Assembly: GCF_027214025.1 (NCBI RefSeq)
Contig: NZ_JAPWHB010000003.1
Coordinates: 62,001 to 126,000 of the forward strand
Reading direction: 5' to 3'
From: Parahoeflea alexandrii
Lineage (GTDB): Bacteria > Pseudomonadota > Alphaproteobacteria > Rhizobiales > Rhizobiaceae
DNA length: 64,000 bases
The first letter of the stretch is position 1; each line of letters starts with the position of its first letter. Shown piece by piece: positions 8,219-18,008 of this stretch. Below the pieces are notes generated by a model. That model searched no databases. It was not told where the DNA came from and worked only from the letters and a program-made list of their open reading frames with translations. A program made the translations under genes and the position numbers.

Positions 8219-10075
8219 ATGACCGTCCGCATTGCCTCATCCATCCTGATCCCGTGCATCCTTGCCCCCGTGCTCGCGTTCCAGGGATTGATCGCGCCGC
8301 CGAGCCCCGCCGGAGCCGAGGAGCCGGATTGGCGGCATGCCACGGTGATGATCGGCGAGGCGAAGTACCCGGAAGGCTTTCCCCGTTTTGACTATGTGAA
8401 CCCGGATGCGCCCAAGGGCGGCACGCTCAGGCTTTCCGAAGAGGGCACGTTCGACAGTTTCAATCCGATCCTGGCCAAAGGTGAACTGGCGACCGGGCTC
8501 GGCCTGGTGTTCGATACGCTGATGAAATCCTCCGAAGACGAGGTTTCCTCGTCCTATGGACTGCTGGCGGAGAGCATTTCCTTTCCCGACGACATATCGA
8601 AGGTGACGTTCCGGCTGCGCGCCGAAGCCAGATGGGCGGATGGCGAGCCGGTCACCGCGGAGGATGTGGTCTTCAGCTTCGACAAGGCGAAGGAACTCAA
8701 CCCGCTCCAGGCAAACTACTACGCCCATGTGGTCTCCGCCGAGAAGACCGGAGATCGGGAGGTCACCTTCCTTTTCGACGAGAACAACAACCGCGAATTG
8801 CCGCAGATTCTCGGCCAGATCCTGGTTCTGCCAAAGCACTGGTGGGAAGGCAACGACAAGGATGGCAACGCCCGCGACATCAGCCGCACCACGCTGGAGC
8901 CGGTGATGGGATCTGGGCCTTACCGGATCGCTTCCTTCAAGGCCGGCTCGACGATCCGCTACGAGCTGCGCGAGGACTACTGGGCCAGGGATCTCAACGT
9001 CAATGTCGGGCAGCACAATTTCGGCGCGATCGAATATGTCTACTACACCGACGCCAATGTCGAATTCGAGGCCTTCCGCGCAGGCAGGATCGATTACCGC
9101 CAGGAGAATTCGTCGAGCAAGTGGGCGACTGCCTATGATTTCCCTGCCATCGAAAGCGGTGACATCAAGCGCGAGGAAATCGAGAACCCGCTTCGCGCCG
9201 TCGGTATCATGCAGGCCATGGTACCGAACATGCGCCGCGAGAAGTTCCGGGACCCGCGGGTGCGCAGGGCATTGAACTTCGCTCTCGATTTCGAGGACCT
9301 GAACCAGAACCTGGCCTACAACGGTCTGGCACGGGTCGACAGCTTCTTCTGGGGAACCGAGCTTGCCTCATCGGGCCTGCCCGAGGGCCGCGAGAAGGAA
9401 ATCCTCGAGGACTTGAAGGGCAAGGTTCCGGAAGAGGTCTTTACCACCCCGTTTACAAATCCGGTGGGCGGCGATCCGCAGAAGGCGCGCGCAAACTTGC
9501 GCCAAGCATTGACCCTGTTCCAGGAGGCCGGTTACGAACTCAGATCCGGACAGCTCGTCAACGCCAGCACCGGCGAGCCTTTCGGCATAGAGATCCTGCT
9601 GTCGAGCCCCTCGCTGGAACGCTCGGTGCTGCCCTATGTCGCCAGCCTGAAGAAGATCGGCGTCGACGCCCGGATCCGCACCGTCGATGCATCGCAATAC
9701 ACCAACCGGGTGAGGAGTTTCGATTACGACATGATCTGGAACGTCTGGGCCCAGTCGCTCAATCCGGGCAACGAACAGATGGGTTACTGGGGATCGGCAT
9801 CCAAGGATCGCGAGGGGTCGCGCAATTACGCCGGCATCGCAGATCCCACGGTCGACGAGCTGATCCGGATGGTGATCTTCGCGCAAACCCGCGAGGAGAA
9901 AACCGCGACCGTCAAGGCGCTCGACCGGGTGCTGCTTGCCAATCATTATGTGGTGCCGCTGTTTTACAGCAAGGCAGCCAAGATCGCCTACAGCAAGGCG
10001 CTCGCCCACCCCGACGAACTTCCCTATTACGGGCTCGGTTTCCCGGAAGTCTGGTGGATGAGAGGCTCGAACTGA
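8219..10075 (+). CDS. yejA: peptide ABC transporter substrate-binding protein, YejA-like (SBP_bac_5)
   Basis: Periplasmic binding protein of family 5 (618 residues). The signal peptide spans residues 1 to about 34 and ends near AGA. The mature domain opens with WRHATVMIGEAKYPEGFPRFDYVNPDAPKGG, shortened here to the feature that family 5 proteins carry NPDAPKGG, and continues with SWP-like repeats and LNFALDFEDLN. YejABEF systems take up microcin C-like and other oligopeptides, and in several alphaproteobacteria they affect resistance to antimicrobial peptides (family knowledge). It is 159 nt upstream of yejB on the same strand, and the gap holds nothing recognisable. Confidence 0.9.
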   Translation: MTVRIASSILIPCILAPVLAFQGLIAPPSPAGAEEPDWRHATVMIGEAKYPEGFPRFDYVNPDAPKGGTLRLSEEGTFDSFNPILAKGELATGLGLVFDTLMKSSEDEVSSSYGLLAESISFPDDISKVTFRLRAEARWADGEPVTAEDVVFSFDKAKELNPLQANYYAHVVSAEKTGDREVTFLFDENNNRELPQILGQILVLPKHWWEGNDKDGNARDISRTTLEPVMGSGPYRIASFKAGSTIRYELREDYWARDLNVNVGQHNFGAIEYVYYTDANVEFEAFRAGRIDYRQENSSSKWATAYDFPAIESGDIKREEIENPLRAVGIMQAMVPNMRREKFRDPRVRRALNFALDFEDLNQNLAYNGLARVDSFFWGTELASSGLPEGREKEILEDLKGKVPEEVFTTPFTNPVGGDPQKARANLRQALTLFQEAGYELRSGQLVNASTGEPFGIEILLSSPSLERSVLPYVASLKKIGVDARIRTVDASQYTNRVRSFDYDMIWNVWAQSLNPGNEQMGYWGSASKDREGSRNYAGIADPTVDELIRMVIFAQTREEKTATVKALDRVLLANHYVVPLFYSKAAKIAYSKALAHPDELPYYGLGFPEVWWMRGSN

Positions 10076-10234
10076 GGCGGTTTCGGCCTTGCACCCGTTC
10101 CAACATTCGATTCTGTATGGGGAAGAGACGAATCAGCCTGACATCGAGCTGTCCGGCGACAAGGACGTGCGATTGACCAGACCTGCAGCAACCAGACGCA
10201 TCGACTGCGCTGAGCCGAACGGGAAGACCGCCTG

Positions 10235-11338
10235 ATGGGCGCCTATATTCTCAGGCGCCTGTTGCTGATGATTCCGACCATCGTCGGCATCATGGCGATC
10301 TCTTTCGCGGTGATCCAGTTCGCGCCGGGCGGGCCGGTGGAGCAGGTGATTGCGCAGCTGACCGGCGAGGGCGATTCCGCCATCGACCGGATTGCCGGCG
10401 GCGGCGACACGATCGGCAGCGCCCAGCAGGATTTCGGCGATTCCGTCTCGTCGCAATACCGCGGCGCACAGGGCCTCGATCCGGAATTCATCGCCAAGCT
10501 GGAAGCCCAGTTCGGGTTCGACAAGCCGCCGCTCGAGCGGTTCGGACTGATGATGTGGAACTATATCCGCTTCGATTTCGGCGAAAGCTATTTCCGCAGC
10601 ATCGATGTGATCGACCTGATCATCGAGAAAATGCCGGTCTCGATCTCGCTTGGCGTCTGGATCCTGCTGCTGTCCTACATCATCTCGATCCCGCTGGGGA
10701 TCAAGAAAGCGGTCTCCGACGGCTCGCGCTTCGATGTCTGGACCTCCGGCCTGATCATCATCGCCTACGCGGTGCCTGGCTTCCTGGTCGGCATCCTGCT
10801 GATCGTGATGTTTGCCGGCGGATCGTTTTTTGACTGGTTTCCGTTGCGCGGGCTGACATCGGACAATTTCGCCGAACTGAGCCTGTTCGGCAAGATCGTC
10901 GACTATTTCTGGCATCTTGCACTGCCGCTGATCGCGCTGTCGCTGGCGGCGTTCGCCACCACGACGCTGCTGACCAAGAACTCGTTCATCGACGAGATCC
11001 GCAAGCAATATGTCACCACCGCACGCGCCAAGGGACTGAGCGAAAGCCAGGTTCTCTACCGGCACGTCTTCCGCAATGCGATGCTGATCATCATTGCCGG
11101 CTTTCCCGGTGCGTTCATCTCGGCCTTCTTTTCGGGTTCGCTGCTGATCGAGACGATCTTCTCGCTTGATGGTCTGGGACGTCTCGGTTTCGAATCGGTG
11201 ATCAAGCGGGATTACCCGGTGGTGTTCGCGACGCTGTTCATCTTCTCGCTGATGGGGCTTGTGGTGGGGCTGATTTCCGACCTGGTCTACACCTGGGTCG
11301 ACCCGCGCATCGATTTCGAGAAAAGGGATGTCGGATGA
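10235..11338 (+). CDS. yejB: peptide ABC transporter permease, YejB-like
   Basis: Inner-membrane permease, 367 residues, of the DppB/OppB class. The N-terminus MGAYILRRLLLMIPTIVGIM is the classical first membrane segment. It is followed by a long periplasmic insert rich in Gly/Asp (about 45-85) that is usual for YejB, and then five further hydrophobic segments. The EAA loop is TTARAKGLSESQVLYRHVFR. Its stop overlaps the yejE start by 4 nt (ATGA), so translation is probably coupled. Confidence 0.93.
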   Translation: MGAYILRRLLLMIPTIVGIMAISFAVIQFAPGGPVEQVIAQLTGEGDSAIDRIAGGGDTIGSAQQDFGDSVSSQYRGAQGLDPEFIAKLEAQFGFDKPPLERFGLMMWNYIRFDFGESYFRSIDVIDLIIEKMPVSISLGVWILLLSYIISIPLGIKKAVSDGSRFDVWTSGLIIIAYAVPGFLVGILLIVMFAGGSFFDWFPLRGLTSDNFAELSLFGKIVDYFWHLALPLIALSLAAFATTTLLTKNSFIDEIRKQYVTTARAKGLSESQVLYRHVFRNAMLIIIAGFPGAFISAFFSGSLLIETIFSLDGLGRLGFESVIKRDYPVVFATLFIFSLMGLVVGLISDLVYTWVDPRIDFEKRDVG

Positions 11339-12486
11339 ACGCGCCGGCTTCCAGCAATCCCCAGGCCTATGACGCCCAGGGCCGGCCGAAGGGCTGGCTG
11401 TCGCCGACCAACAAGCGGCGCTGGGCCAATTTCAAGGCCAACCGCCGCGGCTACTGGTCGCTGTGGATCTTCCTGATCCTGTTCATCGCCAGTCTGCTGG
11501 CGGAGTTCATCGCCAATGACCGGCCGATCCTGGCTTCCTACAAGGGCGAGATCCTCTACCCGGTGCTGATCGACTATCCGGAGGAGAAGTTCGGCGGCTT
11601 CCTGGCGCGCACCGACTATCGCGATCCGTTCATCCAGGACGAGATCGAGGCGAATGGCTGGATGATCTGGCCGCCGATCCGCTATTCCTACACCACCGCC
11701 AATTCCTACATTCCGCATTCGGCGCCGACCGCGCCCTTCTGGCTACTGGAGGAAGGGGAAGCTTGCTCGGCCTACCCGCTCAAGGACGAGGACCCGGGCT
11801 GCACGCTTGGCAACATGAACTGGCTCGGCACCGACGACCAGGCGCGCGACGTCACCGCGCGGATGATCTACGGCTTCAGGATTTCGGTGCTGTTCGGCCT
11901 GACGCTGACCATCTTCTCCGCATTGATCGGCATCGCGGCAGGCGCGGTGCAGGGCTATTTCGGCGGCTGGACGGACCTGCTGATGCAGCGCTTCATCGAG
12001 ATCTGGTCGTCGATGCCGGTGCTCTACATCCTCCTGATCATCGCCGCGGTGCTGCCGCCGGGGTTCTGGATCCTGCTCGGGATCATGCTGCTTTTTTCCT
12101 GGGTGTCGTTCGTCGGCATCGTCCGGGCCGAGTTCCTGCGGGCCCGCAATTTCGAATATGTCAACGCCGCCCGGGCGCTGGGCGTCGGCAACGGCACCAT
12201 CATGTTCCGGCACCTGCTGCCCAACGCCATGGTGGCGACGCTGACATTCCTGCCGTTCATCCTGTCGGGCTCGATCACGACGCTGACCTCGCTTGACTTT
12301 CTCGGGTTCGGGCTGCCGCCGGGCTCGGCCTCGCTGGGAGAGCTGATCGCCCAGGGCAAGCGCAACCTGCAGGCGCCGTGGCTGGGGCTGACGGCGTTCT
12401 TCACCATCTCGATCATGCTGTCGCTGCTGATCTTCATCGGCGAGGCGACGCGTGACGCCTTCGATCCGCGAAAGACTTTTCGATGA
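11335..12486 (+). CDS. yejE: peptide ABC transporter permease, YejE-like
   Basis: Second permease of the importer (383 residues, DppC/OppC class). An N-terminal cytoplasmic stretch with SPTNKRRWANFKANRRGYWS precedes the first membrane helix. A periplasmic domain of about 120 residues with ANGWMIWPPIRYSYTTAN is typical of YejE. The EAA loop is NAARALGVGNGTIMFRHLLP. It overlaps yejB by 4 nt at its start and yejF by 4 nt at its end, making yejB-E-F one translationally coupled unit. Confidence 0.93.
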   Translation: MNAPASSNPQAYDAQGRPKGWLSPTNKRRWANFKANRRGYWSLWIFLILFIASLLAEFIANDRPILASYKGEILYPVLIDYPEEKFGGFLARTDYRDPFIQDEIEANGWMIWPPIRYSYTTANSYIPHSAPTAPFWLLEEGEACSAYPLKDEDPGCTLGNMNWLGTDDQARDVTARMIYGFRISVLFGLTLTIFSALIGIAAGAVQGYFGGWTDLLMQRFIEIWSSMPVLYILLIIAAVLPPGFWILLGIMLLFSWVSFVGIVRAEFLRARNFEYVNAARALGVGNGTIMFRHLLPNAMVATLTFLPFILSGSITTLTSLDFLGFGLPPGSASLGELIAQGKRNLQAPWLGLTAFFTISIMLSLLIFIGEATRDAFDPRKTFR

Positions 12487-14165
12487 GTAGTGCAAGGCCG
12501 ATGAGCGGGCGCATAAACGATCCGAAGGCGGACAACGGGGCAGAGCCGCTACTGTCGGTGCAGGACCTCTCGGTGGCCTTCCACCAGGGCGGCAACAGCC
12601 AGACGGCGGTCGACCACATCTCGTTTGACATCAGGCGGGGCGAGACGGTGGCGCTGGTGGGCGAATCCGGCTCCGGCAAATCGGTTTCGGCGCTGTCAGT
12701 GCTCAGGCTGCTGCCCTACCCGGCAGCGAGCCACCCCTCGGGCAAGGTCCTGTTCAAGGGCCGGGATCTGCTCTCGGCACCCGAACCCGAGATCCGGGAG
12801 GTGCGCGGCAACGACATCACCATGATCTTCCAGGAGCCGATGACCTCGCTCAACCCGCTGCAGACGGTGGAAAAGCAGATCTCGGAGATCCTGCATCTGC
12901 ACCAGCAGATCCGGCCGGACGAGGCGCAACGGCAGGTGCTGGAGCTGCTTGAGCAGGTGGGCATTCGCGAGCCCCGCAAGCGGCTGGCGTCCTATCCGCA
13001 TCAGCTCTCGGGCGGGCAGCGGCAGCGGGTGATGATCGCCATGGCGCTGGCCAACCGTCCGGAACTGCTGATTGCCGACGAGCCGACGACGGCGCTCGAC
13101 GTGACCGTGCAGGCGCAGATCCTCGAATTGCTCCGTGACCTGAAGACCGAGCACGGCATGGCAATGCTGTTCATCACCCATGACCTCGGCATCGTGCGCA
13201 AATTCGCCGACCGCGTCTGCGTGATGACCGAAGGCAAGATCGTCGAGACCGGTCCGACCGCGGAAATCTTCGCCAATCCGCGGCATGCCTACACCAAACA
13301 CCTTCTCGCCGCCGAACCCAAGGGCGAGCCGCCCAGGCGCAACCATGCCGCTGCCGAAGTGATCCGCGCCCGGGACATAAAGGTCTGGTTTCCGGTCAAG
13401 CAGGGATTTCTCCGGCGGACGGTGGACCATATCAAGGCCGTCGACGGGCTGTCTCTGTCGCTCAAGTCTGGCCAGACGCTGGGCGTCGTGGGCGAATCGG
13501 GGTCGGGCAAAACGACGCTCGGGCTGGCGCTGATGCGGTTGATCCGCAGCGAGGGCGAGATCTATTTCAACAAGCTGCCGCTGCATGAGCGGTCGTTCAA
13601 GCAGATGCGGTCGCTCCGGAGCTCCATGCAGGTGGTGTTTCAGGATCCGTTCGGCTCTCTCAGTCCGCGCATGTCGATCGCCGATATCGTCGGCGAGGGC
13701 CTCGCCATCCACGCCCGGGATCTTTCCGCCCAGGAGCGCGACCGGCGTGTTGCGGCAGCGCTTGAGGAAGTGGGGCTCGATGCCTCGACCCGCTGGCGGT
13801 ACCCGCATGAATTCTCCGGCGGCCAGCGCCAGCGCATCGCGATCGCCCGCGCCATGGTGCTCAAGCCACGTTTCGTCATGCTGGACGAGCCGACCTCGGC
13901 GCTCGACATGAGCGTCCAGGCCCAGGTGGTCGACCTGCTCAGGGATCTGCAGCGCCGGCATGATCTCGCCTACCTGTTCATCAGCCACGACCTCAAGGTG
14001 GTGCGGGCGCTCGCCAATGACGTGATCGTCATGCGCGCGGGCAAGGTGGTCGAACAGGGCACTGCCGACCAGATCTTCGATCACCCGACCACCGATTATA
14101 CGAAGGCGCTGATGGCCGCGGCTTTCAATCTCGAAGCCGCTGCGGGCGGCGCGGTCAGCGAATAG
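12483..14165 (+). CDS. yejF: peptide ABC transporter ATP-binding protein, YejF-like (two ABC domains)
   Basis: Tandem ATPase of 560 residues that energises the YejBE permeases. The first domain has Walker [13 protein letters not shown] (about 59-70), signature LSGGQRQRV and Walker [13 protein letters not shown]. The second has [12 protein letters not shown] (about 338-349), [14 protein letters not shown] and [12 protein letters not shown]. The oligopeptide-type C-terminal extensions follow each domain ([12 protein letters not shown] and [12 protein letters not shown]). Both domains look catalytically complete. It overlaps yejE by 4 nt and is followed 12 nt later by the reductase gene. Confidence 0.94.
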   Translation: MSSARPMSGRINDPKADNGAEPLLSVQDLSVAFHQGGNSQTAVDHISFDIRRGETVALVGESGSGKSVSALSVLRLLPYPAASHPSGKVLFKGRDLLSAPEPEIREVRGNDITMIFQEPMTSLNPLQTVEKQISEILHLHQQIRPDEAQRQVLELLEQVGIREPRKRLASYPHQLSGGQRQRVMIAMALANRPELLIADEPTTALDVTVQAQILELLRDLKTEHGMAMLFITHDLGIVRKFADRVCVMTEGKIVETGPTAEIFANPRHAYTKHLLAAEPKGEPPRRNHAAAEVIRARDIKVWFPVKQGFLRRTVDHIKAVDGLSLSLKSGQTLGVVGESGSGKTTLGLALMRLIRSEGEIYFNKLPLHERSFKQMRSLRSSMQVVFQDPFGSLSPRMSIADIVGEGLAIHARDLSAQERDRRVAAALEEVGLDASTRWRYPHEFSGGQRQRIAIARAMVLKPRFVMLDEPTSALDMSVQAQVVDLLRDLQRRHDLAYLFISHDLKVVRALANDVIVMRAGKVVEQGTADQIFDHPTTDYTKALMAAAFNLEAAAGGAVSE

Positions 14166-14177
14166 ACAGGCGGAACC

Positions 14178-15143
14178 ATGACTGACACTATCGAAAACGG
14201 GCGGATCCTGCTCGCGCTCACCGGCTGGGCGCCGGAAGTGTGGATAGATGAGCTCGCCAAGGCCGCGCCCGGGCGGACGGTGACGCTTGAACCGGACGGT
14301 GAGGCCGATCCCAGCATTGACTATGCGATCGTCTGGAAGCAGCGCCCGGGGCTTTTGGCGAAACTGCCGAACCTCAAGGTGATCTTTTCGCTCGGTGCCG
14401 GCGTGGACCATGTCTTCAAGGATCCCGATCTGCCGGACGTGCCGATCGTGCGCGTGGTGTCGCCGAACCTGACCACGCGGATGAGCGAATACGTAGTCTG
14501 GCAGGTGCTCGATCATCACCGGCTCGGCCCGCGCTACCGGGCGCAGCAGGCAAGCCGGATCTGGTACGAGGACCGTGACCAGAAGGCCGCAAGCGACATC
14601 ACCGTCGGCATCATGGGCCTGGGAGAGCTTGGCCGCGATGCGGCAGCCAAGCTTCAGGTCATGGGCTTTGCCGTTACCGGATGGTCAAGGACCATGAAAC
14701 AGGTTGAAGGGATCACCTGCCATGCAGGCGAGGACGGGCTTGGCGCGTTCCTCGCTTCCGCCGACATCTTCGTGGTGCTGCTGCCGCTGACGCCTGATAC
14801 CCAGGAGATCCTCAACCGCGGCCTGTTTGCGCGGATGACCAAACGCGGGCCGCTGGGCGCGCCGGTGCTGATCAATGCCGGGCGCGGCGGGTTGCAGAAC
14901 GAGGCCGACATCCTCGCGGCCCTTGATGAGGGATTGCTTTCGGCGGTGACGCTCGATGTGTTCCAGCAGGAGCCGCTCGATCCCGAAAGCCTGTTCTGGA
15001 GCCACCCGAAGGTGACGATCACGCCGCATGCGGCGGCGGCATCGATGCCGTCCTCGCTGATCGCACCTATGGTCGCGCAGATGGATGCCTTCGAGCGCGG
15101 CGAAGCGCTGATCAATCTCGTCGACCGCAGGGCAGGGTACTAA
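14178..15143 (+). CDS. ghrA: 2-hydroxyacid dehydrogenase, GhrA-like glyoxylate/hydroxypyruvate reductase
   Basis: NAD(P)H-dependent reductase of the D-2-hydroxyacid dehydrogenase family, 321 residues. The dinucleotide site is GIMGLGELGRDAA (about 140-152). The catalytic Arg lies in INAGRGG, the Glu in DVFQQEPL and the His in ITPHAAAAS, so all three catalytic residues are visible. The likely substrates are glyoxylate and hydroxypyruvate, inferred from similarity to GhrA. It sits 12 nt after yejF and may be the last gene of that transcript, although a metabolic link to peptide import is not evident. Confidence 0.9.
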   Translation: MTDTIENGRILLALTGWAPEVWIDELAKAAPGRTVTLEPDGEADPSIDYAIVWKQRPGLLAKLPNLKVIFSLGAGVDHVFKDPDLPDVPIVRVVSPNLTTRMSEYVVWQVLDHHRLGPRYRAQQASRIWYEDRDQKAASDITVGIMGLGELGRDAAAKLQVMGFAVTGWSRTMKQVEGITCHAGEDGLGAFLASADIFVVLLPLTPDTQEILNRGLFARMTKRGPLGAPVLINAGRGGLQNEADILAALDEGLLSAVTLDVFQQEPLDPESLFWSHPKVTITPHAAAASMPSSLIAPMVAQMDAFERGEALINLVDRRAGY

Positions 15144-15149
15144 GCCGGC

Positions 15150-16010
15150 TTACGGCCTTCGGTAACAGGTCGGCAAGCCGTACAGCCTGGCGATCCGGTC
15201 GATTGCATCGCGCAGCGGTTCGCGCGTGACATCCATGGTTCCGCCCGAGGCGTGGAGAAGCGTCTCAGAATCCTCGATGAAGCCGACATGACCTTTCCAG
15301 AACACCAGGTCGCCTCTCTGCAAGCCGTCGGTTTCGGGGTCGATGATCCGGCCCAGACCGGCCGCCTGCTGATCGGAATCGCGCGGAGCGGATTTTCCGG
15401 TCATGGCCAGCGCCATCTGCACCAGGCCCGAGCAGTCAATGCCGAAACCGGACCGGCCGCCCCAGAGATAGGGCGTGGCCAGGAACCGGGCGGCGACGGA
15501 GACGGCGTCTTCCGCCGCAATGTCTGCGGCCGGCCTCAGATGCGCGGCGATGATGGCGGATCCATCCTCCAGCAGCGCATAGGCCGTCCCCCTCGTTTCC
15601 GCCGCTCCGGTGATCCTGAGCCGGCTGCCCATTGACAGGGCTTTGAGATGGGGAAAACGGAGATCTGCACCGGGATAGACGAAACTGCGCGGCACCGAGA
15701 CGACATGAGTGATCTCACCCGAGTCCTGGCCGATGTCTTGCTCGCGCACATAGCCGACATAACCATCCGCCGCCAGTTGCACCCAGGCCCAGCCGCCGGA
15801 GCTGTCGAACACGATCAGCGCCTCGCCGAAGAGCGCCTGGGTGTCGATGCTGCATGCGGCGTCCGGCCTGGGACGAATATCGGCAACGGGCACGATCACT
15901 TCAGCGGGCATGCCGTCGGTGTAACGCTCGGCAGACACCCTGTCCCTGAGACGGATGTCGGCAAGATCCGGCCTGTAGGCATATAACCGGCGGTCCAGTT
16001 GATCATTCAT
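15150..16010 (-). CDS. NlpC/P60 family C40 peptidase with SH3-like domains
   Basis: Peptidoglycan or muropeptide peptidase of 286 residues. Bacterial SH3-like regions occupy roughly 30-150 and the C40 catalytic domain 160-280. The catalytic Cys is in FGIDCSGLVQ (about 196), and the following His is in KGHVGFI. The arrangement resembles dipeptidyl-peptidase VI enzymes that recycle murein peptides. No signal peptide is seen, pointing to a cytoplasmic or non-classical location. Its start overlaps the MarR gene stop by 4 nt, and it is convergent with ghrA (6-nt gap). Confidence 0.9.
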   Translation of the reverse strand: MNDQLDRRLYAYRPDLADIRLRDRVSAERYTDGMPAEVIVPVADIRPRPDAACSIDTQALFGEALIVFDSSGGWAWVQLAADGYVGYVREQDIGQDSGEITHVVSVPRSFVYPGADLRFPHLKALSMGSRLRITGAAETRGTAYALLEDGSAIIAAHLRPAADIAAEDAVSVAARFLATPYLWGGRSGFGIDCSGLVQMALAMTGKSAPRDSDQQAAGLGRIIDPETDGLQRGDLVFWKGHVGFIEDSETLLHASGGTMDVTREPLRDAIDRIARLYGLPTCYRRP

Positions 16011-16393
16011 GCGCCAGATCCTTCCGACAGGGACAGCTTGCGGCCTTCAGCGATGATGATGTCGCCGAGTTTCTCGACAAACAGCGCGCCCTCCACCGTC
16101 CGCTTGATGATGACGTTGCGCCGGTCGCGTTCATCGCGCACCCGGCGCACCAGCCCCATATGCCCCATGGTGTCGAGCGCCCGGGTGATCACCGGTTTGG
16201 TGACGCCGAGCATCGCGGCAAGCCCCCGCACCGTGTGCGGCGGCGGCGCCAGGTAGATGTGCAGCAGGATCGCCAGCTGCCTGATGGTCAGATCCGGCCC
16301 GATGACACGGACATGTTCAAGCGTGGCGGCGTGCCACAGCCCGAGGGCATCGGATGGCCGGAGATCAAGTGGCATGGTGCGCGCCTGCATCAT
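16007..16393 (-). CDS. MarR family transcriptional regulator
   Basis: A 128-residue winged-helix protein. The recognition region is TVRGLAAMLGVTKPVITRAL, followed by the wing GLVRRVRDERDRRNVIIKRT with the DxRxxR-type motif typical of MarR. It is somewhat short at the N-terminus compared with most MarR proteins (about 140-160), but the HTH core is intact. It is translated ahead of the NlpC/P60 gene with a 4-nt overlap, so it may regulate its own small operon. The ligand is unknown. Confidence 0.88.
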   Translation of the reverse strand: MMQARTMPLDLRPSDALGLWHAATLEHVRVIGPDLTIRQLAILLHIYLAPPPHTVRGLAAMLGVTKPVITRALDTMGHMGLVRRVRDERDRRNVIIKRTVEGALFVEKLGDIIIAEGRKLSLSEGSGA

Positions 16394-16468
16394 TTCGGAA
16401 CCGAATTATACTGACCGAAACTTGAGAAACGCGCAAGCCAACCGCCCCTACATCAGGCGGGATCGGCG

Positions 16469-17863
16469 TCAGGCGGGATGCCGTTTGCTGATCACGTCGA
16501 ACAGGGCCCGGATTCCTTGCGCCTCGCCGCCCATCGGTGCGTGCGGCTTGTCCTTTGGCGACCAGGCGAAGATATCGAAATGCGCCCACCTGGTTTCGGG
16601 CGTGACGAAGCGCTTGAGAAACAAGGCTGCGGTGATCGAGCCGGCAAAGCCGCCCGACGGCGCATTGGTCAGATCGGCAATCCTGGCTTTGACATCGGCC
16701 TCGTACGGCTTGTAGAGCGGCATCCGCCAGAGCGGATCGACGACATTTGCCGATGCGGTTGCGATGTCGGCGGCAAGCGTCTCGTCGTCGGTGTAGAAAG
16801 GCGGCAGGTCCGGGCCAAGCGCCACGCGAGCCGCGCCGGTCAGCGTGGCCATGTTGATGAGCAGGTCGGGCTTTTCCTCGCAGGCATAGGCCAGTGCATC
16901 GGCGAGCACCAGACGGCCCTCGGCATCGGTGTTGTCGATCTGCACCGTCAGGCCCTTGCGGCTGGCAAGCACATCGCCGGGCCGGAAGGCGGAAGCGGAG
17001 ATCGCGTTCTCGACCGCCGGCACCAGCACGCGCAGATCGACCGGCAGTCCGGCATCCATGATCATCATCGCCAGCGCCATCACATTGGCGGCCCCACCCA
17101 TGTCCTTCTTCATGTTGAGCATCGAGGACGCCGGCTTGATGTCGAGACCGCCGGTGTCAAAGCAGACGCCCTTGCCCACCAGCGTCAGCTTCAGCGCACC
17201 GGGCTTGCCCCAGCGCATCTCCAAGAGGCGCGGTGCCTGATCGGCGGCACGGCCGACCGCATGGATCATCGGAAACCCCTTGGCAAGCAGATCATCGCCG
17301 GCAACAACGCTGACTTCGGCCCTGTAGTGGGCGGCAAGGCCGCGGAAGGCCGCTTCCAGCGCATCGGGTCCCATGTCGTTGGCGGGCGTGTTGACCAGAT
17401 CGCGCGCCAGGCCAACGGCGGCCACGGTCCGCTGGATGGCATCGGCGTCCGCATCTGCCGGGATGACCAGTCTGGGGCTTTCAGTGACAGGTTTGCGGTA
17501 GGTTTCGAACCGGTAGGCTCCCATGCCGAATGCCATTGCCATGACCGCGCCGGAGATCGGCGACGTCTCGATGTGCCAGTCGCCCCTGGGCAGGACACGG
17601 GCCAGCTTGCCGCCGATGAAGGGGTGGCACTCGCCATGCTCACCGAGGCCGAAAAGCGCACCGGCCAGCTTGCCGTGACGGTTCGGCGCGAGAAGCACCG
17701 CCCCTTCGGCTGCCTGGAAACCGGCGGCCCTGGCCCAGGCAAGCGCCGTCTTGTCGAAATGGCCGCGCTCGATATCGGCGCGGGAAATCGCCCAGACCGG
17801 CAATGTCTCTCCGGACATCGGCGCAAACGGGGACGGTCGGTCAATGTGGCTGTAGGGGGCCAT
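16469..17863 (-). CDS. M17 family leucyl aminopeptidase
   Basis: Cytosolic metallo-aminopeptidase, 464 residues from the ATG at 17863. This start is preceded by GAGGAGAAATC, a good ribosome site, and is better than the upstream in-frame start at 17887. The M17 signature NTDAEGRLVLADAL is at about 317-330, and other metal ligands lie in GKGVCFDTGG and the KKDMGGAA segment. It is a family variant rather than canonical PepA (shorter N-terminal domain). It is divergent from tadD, and the shared upstream region has a CtrA-like box. Confidence 0.93.
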   Translation of the reverse strand: MAPYSHIDRPSPFAPMSGETLPVWAISRADIERGHFDKTALAWARAAGFQAAEGAVLLAPNRHGKLAGALFGLGEHGECHPFIGGKLARVLPRGDWHIETSPISGAVMAMAFGMGAYRFETYRKPVTESPRLVIPADADADAIQRTVAAVGLARDLVNTPANDMGPDALEAAFRGLAAHYRAEVSVVAGDDLLAKGFPMIHAVGRAADQAPRLLEMRWGKPGALKLTLVGKGVCFDTGGLDIKPASSMLNMKKDMGGAANVMALAMMIMDAGLPVDLRVLVPAVENAISASAFRPGDVLASRKGLTVQIDNTDAEGRLVLADALAYACEEKPDLLINMATLTGAARVALGPDLPPFYTDDETLAADIATASANVVDPLWRMPLYKPYEADVKARIADLTNAPSGGFAGSITAALFLKRFVTPETRWAHFDIFAWSPKDKPHAPMGGEAQGIRALFDVISKRHPA

Positions 17864-17909
17864 GATTTCTCCTCTTGTTCTCCGCATCCGGCGGGCGGAG
17901 AATCAGTCG

Positions 17910-17931
17910 TTAACTCTTGATTAGGGTTAAC
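17910..17931. promoter_or_regulatory. candidate CtrA-type site between the aminopeptidase and tadD
   Basis: TTAA at 17910-17913, seven bases, then TTAG at 17921-17924 is one mismatch from the TTAA-N7-TTAA CtrA consensus. A second GTTAAC half-site follows at 17926-17931. CtrA controls pilus genes in Caulobacter and is present in rhizobia. Such AT-rich words occur by chance, so this is only a candidate. Confidence 0.3.
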
Positions 17932-18008
17932 AGATTATTGCTGGTGCGGAGACTGTGGCGCTCACCTTTCAGGACCGCCCCGACGATCAATTTTCCGGGA
18001 TCAGACCA

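Noticed and set aside
12696-14519. 607-codon open frame on the minus strand opposite yejF and part of ghrA
   Set aside because: It crosses two real genes and has shadow-type composition.
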